Both the position numbers and the translations under genes were made by a program. Below are positions 55,106 through 64,000 of a stretch of DNA of 64,000 nt, in pieces (the stretch's first letter is position 1; each line of letters begins with the position of its first letter). Under the pieces are notes generated by a model. The model was not told the DNA's origin, searched no databases, and was given only the letters and a program-made list of their open reading frames with translations. The DNA comes from Dipetalonema caudispina (taxonomy: Eukaryota > Nematoda > Chromadorea > Rhabditida > Onchocercidae), in NCBI GenBank assembly GCA_013365325.1, contig JABVXV010000176.1, positions 62,001-126,000 on the forward strand. Reading direction: 5' to 3'.

Positions 55106-58100
55106 CTAAATAGTGGAATCACGACGAGTATGAAATGCTATCCTAAGTTGTCGATGAACATCTGGTGTCAAAGATTTTTTTTTAGGTATCAATTTATTCA
55201 CAGTTTGAATCATTTCTTTTGTTGATTCCTCTTCTGTATCGGATATTTGTATTCTTTCTTTTATTGCTACATTTGATTGAGATTGTATTTCTTCATCTTC
55301 CATCTTTTTTGTTATACTTTCATTCATTTCAGTATTATCACATTCAGCGTTGGATGAGGAATTATATGAAAAAGTTGAGCTAAAATATACATGTGTATAT
55401 AAATATTTCTTTTTTTCAAATTAAAATTTTGAGAAAAAAATTAAAAAAAAAAGAAAGCAAGATAAATGTTGAAGATTATTTCTATGAAGTTCCATATTAG
55501 ATATTTTTATCAATTTTTTATATCATGTTTTTAAATTTTAAACATTTTCCATCTAAAATTTTTAGGTATTTTTTAGTTTGCATTCTACAATTTACTTTGA
55601 CTAATTTCTGATAATATTTTTAGTTTGCTATTCGGAATGCTTATTATACCTAAATTATTTCATCTTTTAGATCAATATTGAAATTACCCACTTTTTTCGT
55701 TCATCATCTAATTGATTTACTGTTTTGATCGATGTATCAGATAAAGAAGTTTTATTACGACTGATAGATTGCTGTGATGCTTTTCGAACTCGTCGTTGCT
55801 CATTGTAATAACCATCACGTACAGAACTGAACATAAATGATGTCAATGTTGACCTGAAATTATTTATTGCTATCGTATGAAATTTAATTTTATTAATTAA
55901 AACTCCTCTTGTGTTAATGTATATCCGATATTTTTTTTTTTTTTTTTTGTTTTTTCTTTTCTTTTTTTTTTTTTTTTTTACAAATTTCACAAAAATTACC
56001 GGAAAAGAACGGAACAATACAAAGATAGAAAGATAGAAAAGGAAGAGAAAAATATTGGATATTTTGTAGTAGATTTTTTTTACAAATTTCTCAAAAATTA
56101 TTGGAAAAGAATCAGATAACATTGAGAGAAAGAGGGGGATGGAGAGAGAGAGAGAGAGAGAGGGAATGGAAGAGAAATTTTGGAAGGAAAAGAACAAGAA
56201 CAATGACTATTGATCAATAATGAAAAGAGGTAAAGAATAACCGGAAAATAACAAAAGTATTGAACTTTTGATGTCAAATATAGTCAATTATTGTAAATAA
56301 TTAATATTTTATAAAATTTACATAAAAACAAATGCAAAATTTTAATTCTTCAATGAAAAGAGTAAGTGGTTAGCTGTGGACTCCGTGGCGCAACGGTAGC
56401 GCGTCTGACTCCAGATCAGAAGGTTGCGTGTTCGAATCACGTCGGGGTCATTTATGTTTGCCAGTGTTTTCTTTTGTCTCGTTTTGTTATTAATAAAATA
56501 TGAATTTTAAGCAAGACAAAAAAAAAAAAAAAATCATCCATTTCATTTACCAATTTGTAATAATGCATAATTTCAAATTAGGAATTTTTCACATTCTCAA
56601 AGTTATGTTACAATTATTCCTTCCCATTTCATCTTAAAATGAAATTAAAAAAATTTTTTTTTTTTAAAAAAAAAAGAGAAGAAATTAGTATTTACTTTGT
56701 GTTTCTTATCTTTTTAGTTTAACAAATACGATTTTTTAATTTCATTCGTAATTTGAATTTAAAATTTGAATGTTTTATCATCAAATTTTATCTGTTTGAA
56801 AAAATTATTAAACATGGAGATTTTCTTTTGTTTCATTTTCAACCATATTTGTATTTATTTATAATAAAGTAATTGAATTCTAAGAGAAATAATTTAGTAG
56901 TGAAAGTGTCAAAAAATTAAAATTTATTATGAAATAATATTTTAAAAAAGATAAAAAAAAAATAAAATAATTAGTTGAATGCTAGATAATTTTGAGGTAA
57001 AAATCTAAAAAAAAAAAAAAAAAAAATCAATCAATCAATTTTATTGAATTCATCAAATTTCATACTATATGAATGCATAACATCTTACATACCAAGCAAA
57101 CAAAGCTTCAGATGTCGGATGTATAGCAGCATCCAATAATACACATTCAGTTGTAACCGCATCTGCCGTAATAGCAAAGAAATCCGGTCGAAAACCAAAG
57201 GAACGATATTGCACATGTCGTGCACCAAAATCTTCCGAAATTCGTTGTACCATTGCTCTATCCGTAAGCTGATTTACGACATTTTTCAAATAGCTATGCA
57301 ATTCATTTTCGAGCTCATAACATTGTTCCTAAAATATATTCCATTAAATATTCTGACTTATTAATTAGAAAAAATTTGAAATGATTCAATTTAATCAAAC
57401 TTAATCGAAATTAAAAATTTGAATATAAATAGCAGTATGAATGTTTTTACTTCCAATTTAATCAATAATAATATTTTTCAATAGTTTTTTTATTTTGATT
57501 ACAGAAATTGCCTTCAACAAATTTCCGGCAACGATCTCCTTTTGCCCCTTTAAATCACTTTAGTATATGTCTTGAACAAATTTCCGGCAATCATCTTCTT
57601 TGCCTCTTTAATCACCTCAGAAAGTGCTTCAACAAATTTCCGGAAATCGTCACGTTTTTCAATAATTCGTCGATATATCCTTTCCGCAATATCACTCCTT
57701 GCTTTATCCATGCATCCTTTTACAATTTGTTGTTGCGATAGTGCAAGTGTAGAAATTTTCCTTCCTTGGCTACTTATACTTGGCCTATAAAGAAGCAAAA
57801 ATTTACAATATTTTTTTTTTTTCCAAAGCAAAATTTGTCATAAATTCGTAATTTAATTCCCAATTGAAGCATTCTTTAAGTTAGCTTGAAAATATTGCTA
57901 TCATATTTGTAATAATAATGATATTCAAGAAATTTTAACGACGAATTTAATTAATGAAACTGTTTTTAATTCCTGAATAAACAATAAGCTCCAAATTTAA
58001 AATTTAATTTCAGCATTCTCTTCTTTTTTGGCTCTTTAAAATTCTTCAAGTACTTAGTTTTTCATCTAGCATTTCAACAAATGTCACTTGATTTATGATC

Positions 58101-58605
58101 AAAAAAATTTGCCATTTTTAGGATTAATGCTTAATTTCAGGTCATGCAAAAAAATTGTAGTATTATTAGTTAATGAGTAATTAATTGCATGAAAAATTTC
58201 TTTAAATTAATCATAAATAGCATTGAAATATTTTATGAAAGCATTTTAATTATTAAATGCTTAAAGAAATTTGCATTCATACTTATCAGTTTTAAATTTA
58301 TTATTATTTTATTCTAAGGACAATAATAATGACGATGATAATGATAATAATTAAAACAATATAATAGTAATAATAATTTTATCAAAATTGTTACCTATAA
58401 AAATTTAAACTTATTAAAAGTAATGAAAAATTTTGTTTGCTTCAATAAAAGTGATAATTAAAATAGCTTATCTTTGATTATTTAAAAATATCGGTTGACT
58501 GGTTTTCCTTGTAAATTGTTGTCGTGAACTGGAAGCTTCATTATTGGATAAATCAATTCGTTGTTGCTCTTTTATGCTTGATCCAACTGATCCTATATTT
58601 CCCAT
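55106..58605 (-). CDS. Nematode globin, probably N-myristoylated
   Basis: Heme protein of the large nematode globin family. Exons supported: 57616-57784, 57093-57328, about 55690-55853 and 55106-55379, with a probable first exon at about 58497-58605. Exon 2 has the A/B-helix region (QQQIVKGCMDKARSDIAERIY) and a C-D corner like KRDDFRKFVEAL. Exon 3 carries the proximal (F8) histidine in DFGARHVQYRS, and a His in ELHSYLKNVV may be the distal residue. The N-terminus MGNIGS fits the myristoylation rule (G2, S6), suggesting membrane attachment. The C-terminal extension is polar and basic. Exon 1 to exon 2 does not join in phase with a standard donor, so the N-terminus is uncertain. The exon 4 donor is also ambiguous (AA|GTGGGT fits the phase). 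Gas sensing or redox function is inference. Confidence 0.7.
56379..56450 (+). tRNA. tRNA-Trp (anticodon CCA)
   Basis: A 72-base cloverleaf with anticodon CCA at 56411-56413. The acceptor stem GACTCCG/CGGGGTC pairs with one G-U. The A box (tggcgcaacggtagc), anticodon stem TCTGA/TCAGA and B box (gttcgaatc) are intact, with discriminator A. There is no intron. A T run at 56467-56470 can terminate RNA polymerase III. The gene lies antisense inside the globin intron between exons 57093 and 55853. Confidence 0.97.
57500..57665. repeat. Degenerate triplication (56-59 bp) across a globin exon 3' end
   Basis: On the minus strand the block CCGGAAATTTGTT, followed by similar sequence through an AAAGxGGCAAA motif, occurs three times at offsets of 56 and 59 bases. 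The first copy is the coding end of globin exon 2; the next two lie in the intron and are diverged, one with an in-frame TAA. Confidence 0.85.
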
Positions 58606-58899
58606 TATCAGTAATCGATCTTATCAATAATTTTTGATTCAATTATAAGTAATCCAGTCTGAAATTTCTATTTTCCATAATATTAATATTACAAACAAAT
58701 AAAATAATCATTTTTTACTTTTTCTTCATACACAAATTTTTCCTCGTAATAATTATACTTTTCAATAATATAACGGATACAAATTGTAATAATTAATAAA
58801 ATGAATAAATGAATGATAATAGAAATTATAGCTTTGAAAATTTTACCCTAATTACTGAAAAGTTACTGCCATTCCAAAATATCACTTCGGATTGTTTCT

Positions 58900-58935
<36 letters not shown>

Positions 58936-59385
58936 GTAAACCATTCATAATATTTGTAAAAAATAAATAAAAAAAAAATAATTTTGTAAACCGTTTTATT
59001 CATAGTTTGTAATAATAATTTCTGCCGTAATTTTATTTTTTCAACTTGTTATTATTAATTACCTCCTTGTTTATTTTATCTAATTTTTTCACTCATTAAT
59101 AATTACAACTAATTAAAAATCATTGTTATAACATAGTAAATGACAATAATTTAATTAATGTTAAAATAGCAATTGAAGCAACAATCAGTTTGTGGTAAAA
59201 TTTAAAAAAAAAAAAAAAAAAACAACGAAGAACAGAGAAGTATAACGGAAACAAATAGAATGAGCACATTTTCAGCTTGCAATTATCCTTCCCGTCTTTG
59301 TCGAAATTACCACCCAAAAGAGATTTATTGCGGGGGGGAAAAAAATAAGATAGGATGAATAAATAATTCAAAAGGAAATGATAAA

Positions 59386-59733
59386 TAGCAAATAGCTAAT
59401 CATATTTTAAAAAAATTTTCGCACCTTTTCATACTAAATTATAAAATGGTACGTAGAATTTGAATGATAAAATAAGTATTTAAATCATCTTTTGGAGTAA
59501 GATTTTCGAAAAAAATAAATAAATAAATAAATAAATAAAAGGAATTTGAAAACTTTACTATAAATGAGTAAAGAAGTAAACAAATGGATGAATGAATAAG
59601 TGGGCAAATAATAGAGCAAATTCAAAATAGCAAATAGCTAATCATATATTTTCAACTTACTTTTTCATATTAAATTAAAAATGATTCATCGTATTTGAAG
59701 GACAAAATAAGTGTTTAAATTATACTTCTTTTA
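59386..59733. repeat. Diverged direct duplication (about 100 bp, offset about 245)
   Basis: The segment 59386-59490 recurs in altered form at about 59626-59733. Both begin with atagcaaatagctaatcata and share ttttcatac/t, gtagaattt/gtatttga and aaaataagt blocks. Confidence 0.7.
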
Positions 59734-62700
59734 TAGTAGAATATTTTATTTTTGAAATAGAATCAAAATTTGAAAATTTTTGCTATTAATGAATGTAACA
59801 ATTAAACAATTAGGCAAATAAATAAATGAATAAAATATGCATTCTACGATGAAATAAATAATTTGGGCAAAATAAATAAATGGGAAAAAGATACGTTAAG
59901 TGGGGAAATATTTCCAATTCATATTGAAGGCATCAGTATGCAAATTACAACTCCAAAATTGTCAAATTAAACGATGAGAAAAGACTATAAATTAGGCGAC
60001 AAATTTCTCATTCTAAGAATTTTTCTTTAGTTTTGATCAAATTCTAAATCAAATTTCTTGCTTTGCGGAAAAGCATTAGTCAATCAGTCACTAAAAGGAT
60101 AAAAATAATAATTTAAACTTAGTTAATTAACATTAAAATTTTGAATTGAAAAAAAATTATCAAAATAATAATGACGTTTAAATTTACGAAATCACCAATA
60201 TTACAATTAAATTTTTCAGTTCATTTTGATAATTTATTTTATTAGCATTAAACGAAATAAATGAGCAATCTTAACGAGCATGAAATGATTTCACAAAATT
60301 CTTCGATCTTCAATCTTATTGAAATTTTTTACTTGAATAGATAAATTTCTTCTAGATCTTTTTATTATGATTGATAAAAACTTTTGCTAATTGACATCAT
60401 TCAATTTTTATGGGTAAGTTTATGAGAAACCATTCAGGATATATCGTTTTCAATAAACATGCAAAATTTAATTAATGTAATGTTTATAAATTAATTTAAT
60501 TTCAGCAGAAAAATCAAACCATTTGTTTATCAAAAATTTCGATGGGAAAAATTTTCAAAGTTCTCTAAAAAAAAAAAAAAAAGACAATTTGGAATTGATA
60601 AGAATAAATTTAACAGCAATGAATTCGTTTACAACAAATTATTGCAATTGAAATTACTTTTTACGAAGTGTAGAAAATCAATCATTTTCCCCTCTTACTA
60701 TTCATCTAATTAGCAAAATTTTGCAAAAATCTTAATTTTAATTTCAGAAGATTTGATTAATTAAAAAATAAAATCTTCCCATAGATGTCTTTTCTTCTAA
60801 TTAATGATTGACAACTTTTATTCAGCTCATGTCAGTTACATAAATTTATAATTAGTATAAAATGAAAAACTTTTTCGCTCGTCCATTATTGATGAATAAT
60901 TACCATTTACTTAAATTTCAGATTTAACACTTTTTTTTTTTTGCATACAAAAGGACAACCAACATACTATTATTAAAATATTTCAGAGATGAAATAAAGT
61001 TTCGGATTAATCATGGCATTAAAAAAGACCTGGAGATGAAAGGTCAAATTAATCTCCTTACTGTATTTCAAACATCCTTTCAAGCTTTGTTCTTTTTGAT
61101 AGCAATTTAAAAAATATTTCAGATTTGCAATTTGAACAATTTTAAACAAATGGTTATAAGAAAACGAATTGGTCGTTAAATTTATGCGAATTAATTCAGA
61201 AAACTGAAAAACAAATTTGCTAAAATTTGTTTCCCTTAAGCAAAATCATATTCTGTTATTAAAATAAGATTAAAAAAAACAGAAAATTGTTTTCAAGCAT
61301 TTTATTTTTATTAAGAATGGCAATGGGTTAAGGAGAATTAATCGAAGTTTGTTAAAAATTTTATCACAATTTTCTTTTTTGATTCCATTGTAAAATTTTA
61401 ACCAATTTATTGAAATACTGAATTTCATTTTTCTTGGAAAAAAAAAAATTGAAAATATAACGATTATAAAAGAAATAATTTCATACTAACAGATATTATT
61501 ATTTGAAATAATTAATAGATAGGATTAAATGATAAAAAAAAAAAATAAGATTTTTAATGTATTGAAAAGAGTGGTGAAAAAAGAAAACAAATTATAAATG
61601 ATGGAAATTTTTCAACATATTCTATTTTAGGCTCAATTTTTACATTTTTGTAAACTATTTCAATACTTTATTTCAAATTCAATTTTTGCATTTTTTAAAA
61701 ATTTTCATTACAATTTATTTAAAATTTATTTTTATATTTTTCATAAATATTCATATTGCTATAAACTATAATTTAAATTTTTACAAATTTTCTCGCCATT
61801 TTATCATAAATTTGTTTTTTTTTTGAATTCTGTAATTTATTTCATAAAGAAGAAGGATTGTTTTTTTTTTTTCTTTCATTTAAAAAAAAAAAAAAAAAAA
61901 AAAAAAGAAGGACCTTTCATCATTGCTAATAGTTTTTACTTTAAACAACTTTCTTCCTAAAAAAAAAAAAAAAAAATCAAAAAAAGTTTTGATTGGTTTG
62001 AAATGAATCATAATCTTAACAAAAATATAAATTGCTTAAAATTTGACAACTACTAATTATTATAATAATTATCTTACGCTTCCTTTTTTTTTCTTTTCAC
62101 TCATATTTATCATTACCATCAAAAAGGTAAAAAAATTTTATTGCGAAAAAAAAATTACAAAAATGATTCAAAATTACATAGAAATTACTTTTATAGCGAA
62201 AAAACGAAATTTTTAAATTTTATAATAAAATATTAAATGATAAAAATAGATCAAATTATGCCTCATTTAAAATGTTTTGTGATATTATTTCAAATTATTT
62301 CTTAGCAATAACTAATGATCATTAAAATCAAACAATTAATGAATTGTTTAAATTATATTCCTGTAAAGTAATAATTGTATAAACTAATATGGATAAAAGC
62401 AATTTATTTTACACAATTATTTTCATTTTTAAAAAATGAAAATTTTGCGGATAATTTGAATATTTTCTGGAACTATTAATAATATTTGCGTAATTTACAT
62501 ATTTTGATGTAAAATTATAAATAACTATTAGTACAAAAAGGATGGACAAATATAATATTAGCGAAAGTTATGCAATATTATCATCGTTATTGACAATGAA
62601 ATGTTTTAAATAAAAAGAGGAGAAGTAAAAAAAGCAATAGTATAAAATGGAAGTACAAACAAGAAAGCAGTAATTTTTAATTTAATGAAATTTATTTATT

Positions 62701-63183
62701 GATTAATTCATCAACTTATAAAATATTATTTCATTTGATTTATTCATTGAATAACTTGGGGAAAGTAAAGCAAAAATAGATGAAATAAGATAAAACTGAA
62801 GTAATGTGACAAATAAATAATAAATTATTAATTTAATTAAATTCAATGATAAATTTCTAGATTTTGAAGAAGTTTAAAAAGTACAAGATGAAAGATTTGT
62901 CAATTGGGAAGTAAAGTGATCCATTAATTATCTCTTTTTCTCCCTCTTTCCTTCCATTCCTTCCAAATTAAAAAAAAAAAAAAAAAAATCAAGTCAATTG
63001 ACAGCTGTTTTTTCAAACATAAGCAGGTAGCAAAAGGCAATTTAAAATATAGTAATTTTAATTAGTCATTCTTTTTAGCTTTTAAGCTATGACGTAAAAG
63101 TGAAGATGAACGCAAAAGAAAACTCAAAAAGAAAATTTTTTTTTTTTTTTCATCAACTTTAACAATGTATTAATAGCAATTGC

Positions 63184-63227
<44 letters not shown>

Positions 63228-63681
63228 AAAAAACAAAAATTTAAATGAAAAATTTGAGAAAAAAAAAAAAAAAAAGAAATTCAAAAGTTTGAGTAGATAT
63301 GAAAATAATACGAAATGATGAAATCATTTCAACGAATTATTTCAACAAATTGTAATAATAAATCCATTTGTAAGAAAATTAATTTGAATAACAATTTTTT
63401 TTTTTTTAATTTCAATGATAATTTATAAATTTAATAATATTATTTAAAAAACAAAAAGAAGGAAAAACTTTCAATTCTCTTCTATTGTTATCAGCAACAG
63501 AAGAATTAATGATTGACATGTAAACATATTGTTAGTGAAAATTTTATAAAATAACAAAGAATTCAAAGTATTTATGTGCTATATGATGAAATTAATGATT
63601 GACATAAGAATCGTAATAATATATAATATGATGATATTATGAAATTTATGATTAAAAAGAGCGAAAAATTATCGTTTAAAA

Positions 63682-63734
63682 AAATTTTCATAATATTATG
63701 AATATATTCATATTCGTAATATTATGAAAAATTT
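63682..63734. repeat. Inverted repeat, about 24-bp arms
   Basis: Left arm 63682-63705 and right arm 63710-63734 pair with about one mismatch and a loop of about 4 bases. Each arm also contains the smaller palindrome CATAATATTATG or its variant. Confidence 0.8.
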
Positions 63735-64000
63735 ACATATTAATATTTCTATAAAATATTTCTACATATCTGTAAGTTAATTTTTTTATAATAATTTCCA
63801 AGCAGCTCATACATTAACTGTTTTTTTTTTTTTTTTTTTTTTTTCTTTTTTACATATTTGTATATATTTATCTGATCAAATAATTTATGAATTTTTTTAA
63901 TTTATCAAAAGATATCATATCAACAAGAATGTAAATTAGAATAATGAATAATGGAAAGTAATGAATAATAAAAAAATATGATAAATATTAAGAATAAGAA

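Larger units (their letters stand above)
58606..64000. other. Terminal gene-free segment
   Basis: About 5.4 kb upstream of the globin gene with no gene I can support. It is made of AT-rich sequence with A/T runs (58901-58934, 61880-61906, 63187-63225), an AAAT tract near 59516-59540, a diverged duplication at 59386-59733 and an inverted repeat at 63682-63734. Only one open frame exceeds 75 codons and it looks spurious. Confidence 0.6.

Noticed and set aside
55667..56203. 178-codon minus-strand frame
   Set aside because: Only its last third is globin exon 4; the front part translates poly-T and CT sequence of the preceding intron.

Overview
The window is nuclear DNA of a nematode, very probably a clade III spirurid or filarial worm. 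It is strongly AT-rich and full of homopolymer runs. Its genes have many short introns, polypyrimidine-TTTCAG acceptors lie a few bases upstream of several start codons (as expected for spliced-leader trans-splicing), and every recognisable protein resembles a Caenorhabditis protein. All gene models were read by eye from exon frames, splice-phase consistency and remembered family sequences; no search was run. No virus, CRISPR array, insertion sequence or bacterial operon was seen.

Layout. 0-10 kb: an unidentified basic protein (+); an IQ-motif protein (-) and the kinesin-II accessory subunit KAP3 (+), which diverge from a 457-bp intergenic segment holding a perfect RFX/DAF-19 X-box. 11-18 kb: a ZnT6-type zinc transporter (toc-1) followed by the ubiquinone hydroxylase clk-1, the same pair that shares an operon in C. 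elegans. 20-26.5 kb: an 11-exon alpha-tubulin (-). 26.5-34 kb: a gene-poor block of simple repeats and minisatellites. 34-42 kb: rsu-1 (-), then ZMAT2/snu-23 and an OST3/TUSC3-type oligosaccharyltransferase subunit (+). 42.7-53 kb: a minus-strand block with eIF4H/drr-2, scattered unidentified coding-like exons, BOLA2, ACBD6/acbp-5 (95-97 bases behind BOLA2, operon-like) and an orphan open frame. 55-58.6 kb: a nematode globin (-) with a tRNA-Trp gene nested antisense in an intron. 58.6-64 kb: no gene recognised.

How the genes fit together. Most are housekeeping functions: cytoskeleton (tubulin, KAP3, RSU1), splicing (ZMAT2), translation (eIF4H, tRNA-Trp), secretory pathway (OST3, ZnT6), mitochondrial ubiquinone synthesis (CLK-1), iron-sulfur trafficking (BOLA2) and acyl-CoA handling (ACBD6). 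Three same-strand neighbour sets (toc-1/clk-1, ZMAT2/OST3, eIF4H...BOLA2/ACBD6) look like conserved or partly conserved operon neighbourhoods. The most promising leads are the X-box promoter linking KAP3 to an undescribed IQ protein, a GC-AG intron in clk-1, a histidine-rich tail on the zinc transporter, a 56-59 bp triplication across a globin splice donor, and the unidentified exon cluster at 48-51 kb.
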